From positions 1 to 64,000 of the forward strand of contig NZ_JAAGLV010000017.1 in NCBI RefSeq assembly GCF_010548305.1: DNA of 64,000 bases, in the 5' to 3' direction. The stretch is from Streptomyces sp. SID13031 (lineage in GTDB: Bacteria; Actinomycetota; Actinomycetes; Propionibacteriales; Kribbellaceae). Both the position numbers and the translations under genes were made by a program. Position 1 is the first letter of the stretch. Every line of letters starts with the position of its first letter. The notes beneath the pieces were generated by a model, which made no database searches, was not told the DNA's origin, and saw only the letters and a program-made list of their open reading frames with translations. This document shows positions 32,376 to 39,597 of this stretch, piece after piece.

Positions 32376-33224
32376 CTACTCGGGATAAGTGCGATTGAAG
32401 TTGTCCGGGCCGTACACCGTCAGTCGGGCGCCATCGGGAAGAAACCTCCACAGGTTCCGATGACAACCGTACGGGCCGGGGCAGGGCTTGTTGTTGATCG
32501 TGATCGTCGCGTCGGTCAGACCCTCTCGACGCATCCGCATGGCGAACTTGACCTCAACATGCGATCCAAGCGTGTCAGCGCCCGGCGCGATCCTGATCCG
32601 GTGCTCCTCCATGAACCGATCGACATCAGCGGTGTAGTCGTCAACCCCACTGATCAGGTCATGCTCTTGACCATCGGCATCGACCCAGATGCCGCGGGTC
32701 TTGTCTGTCGGATCCCTGGTGGGTAGACGTTCCAGAATCTCGCGGGCAACGGGCTCGAACGCATCGGGATCATCGCTTGCAGGTGCGTTGGTCGGCTTGG
32801 GTGCGTCGACGGGGATCGTCCTGCCGCGAGCGGCCGCGATCTTGCCGTGTTTCTCCGGCTTCGACGAGTCCTCGTTCTGCCGGCGCTCCGCGGGAGTTTT
32901 CCTCCCAGCAATGCCTGCGGGCCATTGCGAAATGCTTCCACCGGTCGGTTCCGCCGCGCGTCCGCCGCTGACCATCTGCTCGGCCCAGCGACGAGCCGTC
33001 TGTGGGGTTTCGGCGAGGTAGTGAGCGGCTTCCTCGCAGCGCCGTGCGGCATCGTCCAACTGCATCGCGGCCATCTGAGCCGCGGGGTTCTTGGACAGGT
33101 GGCCGACGTAGCCCGCGTTCTCCCGGCACTTCTGCGCAGTACGGAGCAGGTAGTCCACGACCCTTGGCGCCTCGTCCAAGGCAGCAACCAGCGCCTGAGC
33201 CACCCGCTGGAGTTCGGAGGGCAT
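32376..33224 (-). CDS. DddA/SCP1.201-like deaminase toxin
   Basis: A 282-aa polymorphic toxin. Residues 1-95 are helical and WXG/LXG-like (AQALVAALDEAPRVVDYLL). A Pro/charged linker (about 100-160) leads to the C-terminal deaminase domain, with zinc-site His222-Val-Glu224 in SHVEVKFAMRMRREGLTDA and Cys248/Cys254 in NNKPCPGPYGCHRNLW, closing LPDGARLTVYGP. These are the catalytic features of the DddA-like cytosine deaminase family. No signal peptide is present, so delivery would be through a type VII (ESX) route. All active-site residues are intact. Whether it acts on double- or single-stranded DNA cannot be told from sequence. Confidence 0.88.
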   Translation of the reverse strand: MPSELQRVAQALVAALDEAPRVVDYLLRTAQKCRENAGYVGHLSKNPAAQMAAMQLDDAARRCEEAAHYLAETPQTARRWAEQMVSGGRAAEPTGGSISQWPAGIAGRKTPAERRQNEDSSKPEKHGKIAAARGRTIPVDAPKPTNAPASDDPDAFEPVAREILERLPTRDPTDKTRGIWVDADGQEHDLISGVDDYTADVDRFMEEHRIRIAPGADTLGSHVEVKFAMRMRREGLTDATITINNKPCPGPYGCHRNLWRFLPDGARLTVYGPDNFNRTYPE

Positions 33225-33241
33225 CGCCGTGCCTTGTCCAG

Positions 33242-33502
33242 CTAGATCCGATCGGCGTAGCTACGGCAGCCTTGCGCCGCAATCTGCAACGATTCAACCG
33301 CTTGCTCAAGCGATCGCCCGGCAGCGTCCAGCAGTTCGGAGATATCGCGGTCGGCGCCAGTGGCGGATCCAGCGATGAGAGCCTGCACTTGGGCACCTGT
33401 CTGTCCGAACCGCTGCCGATAACCCGACAGGCTGCCTGCGCCTTGCTGGGCCTCGGTCATGAGTTGGTAGAGCTGAGCCTTCAGCCGTTGGACGTCGGAC
33501 AT
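33242..33502 (-). CDS. Short helical WXG100-like protein
   Basis: An 86-aa protein (MSDVQRLKAQLYQLMTEAQ to QGCRSYADRI), predicted as a helical hairpin without the WXG motif itself. GAGG precedes ATG 33502. It stands 17 nt upstream of the deaminase gene and may pair with its N-terminal helical domain for ESX secretion, as small partners of LXG/WXG toxins do. The family is inferred from length, helix pattern and context only. Confidence 0.65.
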   Translation of the reverse strand: MSDVQRLKAQLYQLMTEAQQGAGSLSGYRQRFGQTGAQVQALIAGSATGADRDISELLDAAGRSLEQAVESLQIAAQGCRSYADRI

Positions 33503-34015
33503 CTCTGCCTCACTCTCGACTGGCAGGACGCCAGTGCCTCGGCATTGCCATTGCAGATGGTGATCGGGGACTGCACGTAGTGCGGGTCGGTGCATTCGTT
33601 ACGTGGAACGGCTGGCGCAGAGCGACCTCGCTCGCCACGCCGCGCCAGCCGGCAATTGGGTTTGCATCTCGGGCGGTGATGACCTTCAACTGCCCGCCTC
33701 ACCGCTCAGTCGGTGAGAGTTGATGGCTCGTCGGCAACGAGGATGCGCGCGCCGATCGCGCTCTCAAAGTGCTCCCTGAAACGTGAAGTCGTCGTCATGA
33801 GTGCCCAACGACTGACCCGCCGATCGTCTCGAACTCGCCGGCCCGACATCTCGCACCGTCGTCGGTGCACTCGTGGATCGACCTGGTGTCATGGACTCAG
33901 AGTCGGGCGACATGGCCCGTCCACTGCGCAGTCAGCACCTTGCGTACTTTTTTGCGCATTACGACGTCAGACTGACGTTGAATAGAAGCACCACGGTCGC
34001 GGAGGGTTGGTCGAG
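33503..34015. other. Intergenic region between toxin module and XRE gene
   Basis: A 513-bp divergent gap. A 30-codon frame on the minus strand (33706-33798, MTTTSRFREHFESAIGARI) is open but has no clear RBS or family and may be a gene fragment. Otherwise I see only the upstream regions of the two flanking units. Confidence 0.5.
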
Positions 34016-35209
34016 ATGCACATCGGAGAGCGAGTCGCGGCGTACCGCAAGCGTCGCGGTATGTCGCAGGATGCCCTGTCCGGCCTTATCGGCATGTCAC
34101 GATCCTGGCTCTCGCAGGTCGAACGCGGCATTCGGGGCGTCGATCGCCTGTCCACCTTGAATGACCTAGCAACCGTTCTGCGTATCGAGGTTGCCGATCT
34201 CATCGGCCGCGACTGGGTACTTGCGCCTGACGCCGGAGAGCAGGTGACGGCTGTGGATGCAGTCCGCAGTCAGCTTGCTGGCTATCACCATCTGTTGGGG
34301 GAGCAGGTGACGCCTTGGCCGCTCCCGCAGCTCCGCAACGGCGCTGTCCTGGCGCACCAGGCCTACCAGGCCGCTCGATACCGGTCGGCGACGGCGATGC
34401 TTCCCGATCTCATCCAAGCCGCAGACTCGTACGACGGCTACCAGGGCCGCGACGGGCGAGAGACGCACCTTGCGCGCTGCTCGGTCTACTCAGCCGCAGC
34501 GAAGCTCCTGACGAAGGTGGGGGAGCACCAGCTCGGCTGGCTCGCCGCCGATCGAGCGACCCATGCCGCCATGGCTGCCGAGTCCAAGACCGCGCAGGGT
34601 ATGGCCGCCTACCAGGTCGTCTGTGCACTCCTGCGGAGCCAGCGCACCGACGACGCGGAGCGCGTCGCTGTCCGATCGGCAGAAAGCCTCATGCCACTCA
34701 CGAGCTCCGATGCCCCTGACGCCGTCTCTCTGGCTGGTTCGCTGTGGCTCATCTCAGCAGTGATCGCGGGCCGCCGTTCTGACCGTGCAGCCTCCACCGA
34801 GCGTCTGGCGACTGCGGGCCGCCTCTCCGGCCTGCTAGCCCACGATGGCAACCACTGGTGGACGGCTTTTGGACCTACCAATGTCCTGATCCACCAGGCG
34901 TCCGTAGCGGCCGAGTTCGGAGACCCTGCCGGTGTCCTGCGGGTAGCAACGGAGATCGACACCGAGACTTTGCCGGCCGGACTCCAAGGCCGCCGCTCCC
35001 GCCTGCATCTCGACCTGGCGTGGGCTCAGGCTCAGGCGAAGAACGACATGGAAGCGATCCTCCACCTACAGCAAGCCGAACGAGTAGCCCCCGAGTCGAT
35101 CCGCTACCACACCATCGCCCGCGAGCTGGTCCGCGAACTCCTCAAGCGCTCCCGCAAACCCACCCCAGCCCTAACCGCAATCGCAACCCGCGCAGGAGTC
35201 CTCGCGTGA
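34016..35209 (+). CDS. XRE-family regulator with C-terminal TPR-like region
   Basis: A 397-aa protein. The N-terminal HTH is IGERVAAYRKRRGMSQDALSGLIGMSRSWLSQVERG. The remainder is an all-helical repeat region like the TPR arms of large actinobacterial XRE regulators. ATG 34016 has GGAGGG at 9 nt. The stop overlaps the flavoprotein start (GTGA), an arrangement seen repeatedly in Streptomyces-type genomes, so the two proteins likely work together. Confidence 0.88.
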   Translation: MHIGERVAAYRKRRGMSQDALSGLIGMSRSWLSQVERGIRGVDRLSTLNDLATVLRIEVADLIGRDWVLAPDAGEQVTAVDAVRSQLAGYHHLLGEQVTPWPLPQLRNGAVLAHQAYQAARYRSATAMLPDLIQAADSYDGYQGRDGRETHLARCSVYSAAAKLLTKVGEHQLGWLAADRATHAAMAAESKTAQGMAAYQVVCALLRSQRTDDAERVAVRSAESLMPLTSSDAPDAVSLAGSLWLISAVIAGRRSDRAASTERLATAGRLSGLLAHDGNHWWTAFGPTNVLIHQASVAAEFGDPAGVLRVATEIDTETLPAGLQGRRSRLHLDLAWAQAQAKNDMEAILHLQQAERVAPESIRYHTIARELVRELLKRSRKPTPALTAIATRAGVLA

Positions 35210-35748
35210 CCAACCGAACGCTCTACATCGTCGTCTGTGGCGCACCCCTCGCGTCACGCACTGCAGACGGCGTCCAGGCCGCCCGCGCCAACGGCTGGGA
35301 CCCCTACGTCATCCCCACCGACGCAGCTGCTCCCTGGCTGGTCGACCAGCTAGACGGTGCCCCGGTCATCACCGGCAACCGCACGCCAGACCAGCCCAAG
35401 CGGACTCCACCCGCAGACGCCGTCGCTGTCGTCCCCATGACTTTCAATACCCTCAACGCCTGGGCCAATGGCAACGCTTACAGCTACCCACTCACGACCT
35501 TGTGTGCATCGTTGGGCGCACGAATCCCCACCATCACTGTCCCGTTCGCTAAGCACGATCTTGCTGGCCATCCAGCTTGGCTGGCTTCCTTGGCTGTACT
35601 GCGGTATGCGGGGATAAAGGTCTTGGATCCTCATGACGGATCCACATCAAAGGTTGAGCCCGTCGCATCGGGGACCGGTGATCAACTCTCTGCTCAATTC
35701 CGCTGGGAGTGGATCTTCGCAAATCTCGACAGAGGCCAAGAGGCCTAG
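35206..35748 (+). CDS. Flavoprotein-domain protein (PPC-decarboxylase-like fold)
   Basis: A 180-aa single-domain flavoprotein: N-terminus LYIVVCGAPLASRTADGVQAARANGWD, then VVPMTFNTLNAWANGNA, like the FMN-binding HFCD family of phosphopantothenoylcysteine decarboxylase and lantibiotic decarboxylases. The usual catalytic His of the family is not evident near the N-terminus, so the role may be sensing or an unknown modification. Its stop shares a CTAG with the stop of the convergent DUF6119 gene. Confidence 0.82.
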   Translation: MTNRTLYIVVCGAPLASRTADGVQAARANGWDPYVIPTDAAAPWLVDQLDGAPVITGNRTPDQPKRTPPADAVAVVPMTFNTLNAWANGNAYSYPLTTLCASLGARIPTITVPFAKHDLAGHPAWLASLAVLRYAGIKVLDPHDGSTSKVEPVASGTGDQLSAQFRWEWIFANLDRGQEA

Positions 35749-37388
35749 GTTGACTTTCTCTTTTTCTTACGCGGTTTGCGTGTCTTAACCTTCCCGCTTC
35801 GATTCGCCTCGTCCTTGACGAAGCCACAGAGCACTGGGACGTCCATGCTGTCCAATGTTCGCAAGCTGCGCCGGAGTGATATCTTCGAGAATAGTGGAAG
35901 ATTTACAGATCTTTCTGCCGCGTCTTTATGGGTGATGATCGCATACATCACTGAGTAGCGACGGGCTCTAATGGAAGTGACTATCTCGGCTATTTGGTCA
36001 CCTACTTTGCCGCGATCCTCAACGATCTCTTCGAGGTTCTGGCGTGCTTGAGGGTTGCTTTTGAGTAACTCAGATGAATTCGTGCCTTGGTTAAAGAGAT
36101 GGCTGAGTTCGCGTGCGCTGGTACCGATCTTTACATGAATAAGCAATGCGCGACCATCCTTGAGAGTAATCAGGTCGCATGGCTCGATATTGGTCGCTCC
36201 AGTTGGGCTGATGTCCGTACGATCCAAGCAAACGTAGCCGTCCAACTTGCCGGTCTCTTCGTTGTAGTCACCTTCAAGATGCTCGATGCAGTCACGGAGA
36301 TCTATGTCTGTGATCCTGGCGTCCAGGTAGGTGGTCAACTCTTCAAGGAATTCTTTCTCAACTCGGTACCAGCTTCCATCTAGGCAGTGATAGGCGGCGG
36401 AGTCCCCAGTAAGGGTGGTCTCGAACACAAAGCAGCGATGCGCGCTAAAACTCCGCTTCACATCGTTGTCCGAGTTGATCAACCGCGTCTTGTGTTTCTG
36501 TAAGGTCGCGAATACGAGCGTTGCGAAATCGAAGCTATTATCGTTCAGATACTCGTAATATGCTCCGATCGAGACGTCATCGTAGACCTGGCTCGGACCT
36601 GCTCCACTAAAATCGGAGAATAGACCATCGCGGTACTCCACCAGATCTGGAATGGCCATCATTACACTGGCCGACTGGCCTTTGATTGCTTCTACCAAGG
36701 AATCGTTCAACCCGGTAATAACAATGGGATCTTTTACTGGCTGAATATTTCGAATGCTTGGGAATCTGGTCTGGTATTCAGTGCTCTCGTATAGGCCGAC
36801 TAGCTCGCCTAGCAGGGCAGCCAAAGAATTCGCGTCTGCGCGAGTGCTCATTCGTAGACTATTTGTGCCTGTCGCGCTTCCGATTTTCTCTTTGTAGTCA
36901 TCCCGCACTTTTCCTGTAAGCGCCTTCAGGATCGTTGCATCCCCATCGACGTCAAAGAATGTGAGGTCTGAATCGCTTGGCATCTGCGTGCGTTGACGGC
37001 GAGCTGAATCGGCAGAAACCGAGTCCGTGTTTCTAATCTTGTCTGGATCTATGCAATTCAAGGTAACCCTTAAGCCGAAATCGTATTCGTAGCTTTCGTC
37101 TTTCAGGTGGTTGTAGCTATTCCCGAATGACACTGCGAAATAGCGATTCTCGGCTTCCAGGAAAACGAGGGACCCTTGGAATATCTGAGGAAGATCGTCT
37201 TTGAGGTGAAAGTATGCCTTCCACCAAGGCGGCTTTGCCTGGCCTTTGAGGATGAAAACCCGTTTAACCCCTGGAATTGATATTGCTAAATGACTTTCCT
37301 CCAGTTTGTGCCCAGGATCCAGCGAGTTGGATGCGTCGTAACCGTTCTTGAGTAGGTAGACAGAGAATGAGTGTGCCTTCTGAGTCAT
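35745..37388 (-). CDS. DUF6119/TIGR04141 sporadically distributed protein
   Basis: A 547-aa protein of the TIGR04141 family, of unknown function and patchy distribution. Family segments are FSVYLLKNG near the N-terminus, FFDVDGDATILKALTGK, and near 402-435 EPCDLITLKDGRALLIHVKIG followed by SHLFNQGTNSSELL. In that last stretch Glu402, Asp405 and Lys420 have the spacing of a PD-(D/E)xK nuclease core (inference). The C-terminus KVKTRKPRKKKRKST is strongly basic. AGGGGG precedes ATG 37388. The gene is visibly A/T-richer than its surroundings, a sign of transfer. Confidence 0.85.
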   Translation of the reverse strand: MTQKAHSFSVYLLKNGYDASNSLDPGHKLEESHLAISIPGVKRVFILKGQAKPPWWKAYFHLKDDLPQIFQGSLVFLEAENRYFAVSFGNSYNHLKDESYEYDFGLRVTLNCIDPDKIRNTDSVSADSARRQRTQMPSDSDLTFFDVDGDATILKALTGKVRDDYKEKIGSATGTNSLRMSTRADANSLAALLGELVGLYESTEYQTRFPSIRNIQPVKDPIVITGLNDSLVEAIKGQSASVMMAIPDLVEYRDGLFSDFSGAGPSQVYDDVSIGAYYEYLNDNSFDFATLVFATLQKHKTRLINSDNDVKRSFSAHRCFVFETTLTGDSAAYHCLDGSWYRVEKEFLEELTTYLDARITDIDLRDCIEHLEGDYNEETGKLDGYVCLDRTDISPTGATNIEPCDLITLKDGRALLIHVKIGTSARELSHLFNQGTNSSELLKSNPQARQNLEEIVEDRGKVGDQIAEIVTSIRARRYSVMYAIITHKDAAERSVNLPLFSKISLRRSLRTLDSMDVPVLCGFVKDEANRSGKVKTRKPRKKKRKST

Positions 37389-37592
37389 AGTCCCCCTGGA
37401 GCGTAAGTGATGACTCCCCAAGCGTGAGTGTGCCAGTCTGTGCACGCAGAGTGAAGGGTCTGAGGCCCTGCTGCCTAGGGTCCGTTGGCACGCTGCTTGT
37501 GCATTCCACTCGGGCCTGGTGCAGCCGCGATCGGTGGGGTGCAGTTCAAATAGACAGGCCACAGTCGTCCGAGCTTGACGGCGGCGCGTCAA

Positions 37593-37667
37593 GGCGAGTG
37601 TCTAACTGATGAGTGACCACCGGCGTGTGTTGGTACGGACGATTAGGGACTGTGCAGGACTCAGGGG
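37593..37667. repeat. Direct repeat near attR, copy A
   Basis: Starts GCGAGTGTCTAACTGA, then TGA insertion and GTGACCACCGGCG; continues GGACTGTGCAGGACTC. Matched by 37858-37925, 265 bp away. Confidence 0.65.
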
Positions 37668-37857
37668 CCGGATGGGCGGGTCCGGGGTATGGCGCCGCTT
37701 AGGCAGCAAAAAGGCAGCGAGCGGGGTGGTTATCGGGGTTCCACTGTGACCACGGGTGGAGCTCTTGCAGGCGTCAACGAACGGTTTCGCAGCTGTTGGT
37801 ACGGAAGATCCGCCTTCACACCGAAGAGGTCGCTTGGCAGCCGACAGGGCGGGCCGC

Positions 37858-37925
37858 GCGAGTGTCTAACTGAGTGACAACCGACGCGTATCGACTCGGA
37901 CGTCGTCGGACTGTGCCGGACTCCG
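37858..37925. repeat. Direct repeat near attR, copy B
   Basis: Starts GCGAGTGTCTAACTGA, then GTGACAACCGACG and GGACTGTGCCGGACTC. It lies 40 bp before attR, where integrase genes normally end and arm sites begin. Confidence 0.65.
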
Positions 37926-37964
37926 GCTCATCCTCTGGCAGGGCAGCGGGCGGGCCGGGTGTGA

Positions 37965-38007
37965 ATGGCATGGAAGAGGTCAGGGGTTCGAATCCCCTAA
38001 GCTCCAC
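37965..38007 (+). repeat. Attachment site copy (attR), 3' half of tRNA-Ala
   Basis: Exact 43-bp copy of 31674-31716. The left neighbour is not tRNA-like (GGGTGTGA), so no complete cloverleaf forms and this is not a second tRNA gene. Confidence 0.9.
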
Positions 38008-38019
38008 AAGCAGGATCCG

Positions 38020-38055
38020 CAGGCCAGGAGGCACTTTCGCCGCCTGGCCTGTTTT
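38020..38055 (+). terminator. Terminator behind attR
   Basis: CAGGCCAGG (38020-38028) pairs with CCTGGCCTG (38043-38051), extended by GGC/GCC, then TTTTCG. It is probably the original terminator of the tRNA before integration. Confidence 0.75.
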
Positions 38056-38169
38056 CGTTTGTGAGGTCAGTGGGAGAGATTTGGGAGAACCACTCGCCTC
38101 CCACGAGCTTGGCGGCCTGCATCGCCGCTCCTTCGTGCGCCGTCTCGACGGTGTCCTTGATCACAGGCA

Positions 38170-38740
38170 CCCAACTGGAGCGCGCTTTGCGAAGCGCCTT
38201 GGGGATGGTCGAGTACTGGCGACTCCTGGTGGAAAAGTGGCCGCCGAAGCCGAGTATGTGTGCCCAACGGTGGAGCCGCCGGTAGGACAGTCGTCCGGAG
38301 TTCTTCGCTGCTTCGGCTTCGTTGAGGTCGGAGCTAGGCATCCGAGTCTCCAGCAAGCGTCGACCAATCGGCCGGCATGGGTGTGCTGGCCGGCGTAGCG
38401 GCGGACACTGGCATCGGTGAGCCGTGCGGATGAGTGCCCCGTGGCCTCGGCCGCCTTGGTCGCGTATTTGGCGAGGTCCGGCAACGGCGGTCGCGGTGAT
38501 GACGCCGTGAACGGCTTGCCGCACCGGGCGTACGTCGAGTTGGGTGCCCCATCCGATCAGCAAGGCGTCGGGGTTGTCGGCGGAGACAGGGAACGGAATC
38601 GGGTGCCTTCGACCGCTGTACGGGTCGCGGGTGAAGTAGCGCGTAGTCGGCCGACAGGTGGGGTGCGGCGAAGCCGTGGGGTGCGGCGGGATCGACGCCG
38701 TCGAGCCGGACGAGGGCGTGGAAGCCTGCACTTCAGTTGG
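38170..38740 (-). pseudogene. RepSA-like replication initiator of an actinomycete integrative element, frameshifted
   Basis: Conserved pieces of the pSAM2-type initiator occur in order but in different frames: FHALVRLDGVDPAAPHG (about 38640-38723), GWGTQLDVRPV (38522-38554), LAKYATKAAEATGHSS and YAGQHTHAGRLVDACWRLG (about 38338-38472), and YRRLHRWAHILGFGGHFSTR (about 38200-38290). At least three frameshifts are needed, so it cannot be functional. Integrase and excisionase genes, which normally follow rep, are missing from the 160 bp before attR. Confidence 0.85.
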
Positions 38741-38902
38741 CCGTCGAGCCTGGCGTTCAGGGGGCGATGTATTCCCAAGATCACCAGGAATCCGTAGCCT
38801 CAGATGAAAGCGCACGGTGACGCATTCGGGGTACATCAAGTGCCACAGCCACCCAAGTCATATCTATTAGTGACGTCGCGCAGATCCGGGGGGATCAGGC
38901 AG

Positions 38903-39280
38903 ATGAGCGCCAGTGAATGGGCAAGCGAGTCAGGCAAAGGACTAGTCGACATCGCCTCCAAAGGTGCAGGGGGCGGTGGGATTCTCGGCTTGATCGCCGG
39001 AATCATTGCAAGCCTCATTTACTCTGATCAGCCTGCGAAGGCTTACATCTGCCCACAGGCAGGTGGCATCAAGGTCAGGGTTGAACCCGACGCTCTAGGG
39101 CGTCCGCCGTCCGGTTCCATTCTTTGCGACAAGGTCATCAATGGAGGACCTTTTGGCGAGTGGTCGAGTTGGAACGAGGCTGGGTTGCAACTCGGCTTCG
39201 CAGTCCTTCTCATCGTATTTGTAGCGGCAGTCTGGATCATGATCGCGCAAATGTCGCCCGAGGAACGAGCGAACATGTAG
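38903..39280 (+). CDS. Small membrane protein, unknown function
   Basis: A 125-aa protein, not assigned. Two membrane spans (ILGLIAGIIASLIY near residue 30 and FAVLLIVFVAAVWIMIAQM near 105) flank an external loop with two Cys (YICPQ and ILCDK) that may form a disulfide. The ATG at 38903 follows GGGGGGATCAGG. Less G/C-biased than neighbours, which suggests an acquired gene beside the island. Confidence 0.65.
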   Translation: MSASEWASESGKGLVDIASKGAGGGGILGLIAGIIASLIYSDQPAKAYICPQAGGIKVRVEPDALGRPPSGSILCDKVINGGPFGEWSSWNEAGLQLGFAVLLIVFVAAVWIMIAQMSPEERANM

Positions 39281-39597
39281 GCCTCAACTCGCGGTGGACG
39301 ACGGTGCGGCGGCCGGTTCGGGCGATCCTCGCGGCGGTTGAGAACAGCTGGGGTGCCGCGGTCGGGCTGAAGCCGCTGGCCCTGAGGATGTGTAGCCGCA
39401 ACCGTTGCGGCTCGGCTATCCGATGGTCAGGTCAGCTTCTCGCGGAACTGTCCACGAGGTTGATAGGCGACCCGGTCCCCGGAGATCGGGGACCGGGTCG
39501 CTTTCGTCGTTTTGTGCGGCTGCGCTTGCCTCGAGCGGGGGCTCCGCCACCCCGCCGGTCCGTGACGATGGGGGGTCGCGGAAAGGGTGTTATCCCG
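39281..39597. other. Non-coding stretch with palindrome and terminator
   Basis: No gene is supported. AGCCGCAAC and GTTGCGGCT around one base form a 19-bp palindrome at 39394-39412. A strong terminator follows at 39467-39501. The rest is G/C-rich and featureless. Confidence 0.55.
39467..39512 (+). terminator. Strong rho-independent terminator
   Basis: GCGACCCGGTCCCCG (39467-39481) pairs perfectly with CGGGGACCGGGTCGC (39487-39501), 15 bp with a 5-nt loop, followed by TTTCGTCGTTTT. It is rightward; it may serve the membrane protein gene or a gene that has been lost. Confidence 0.85.

Larger units (their letters stand above)
37389..37964. other. Non-coding stretch upstream of attR with attachment-arm remnants
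   Basis: No gene is supported in these 576 bp. Two related segments (37593-37667 and 37858-37925) both begin GCGAGTGTCTAACTGA and continue GTGAC.ACCG.CG, with TTAGGCAGCAAAAAGGCAGC between them. These look like duplicated integrase 3' ends and attachment arms of a lost element. Confidence 0.55.
31674..38007. mobile_element. Integrated genomic island in tRNA-Ala, no integrase
   Basis: 6.3 kb bounded by 43-bp direct repeats. Contents are an Imm1 protein, a DddA-like deaminase, a WXG100-like protein, an XRE regulator, a flavoprotein and a DUF6119 protein. There is no integrase, excisionase or replication gene between the repeats. The DUF6119 gene is clearly richer in A/T than the chromosome. It is either a decayed or a non-autonomous element that used another element's integrase. 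Confidence 0.85.

Noticed and set aside
33706..33798. 30-codon gene on the minus strand
   Set aside because: No clear RBS, no family and not long enough to exceed chance; mentioned only as a possible fragment.
37965..38007. Second tRNA-Ala gene
   Set aside because: Only the 3' half is present; acceptor 5' strand and D arm are missing. It is the attR duplicate.
31674..38007. Prophage
   Set aside because: No capsid, tail, terminase, lysis or phage integrase genes are visible.
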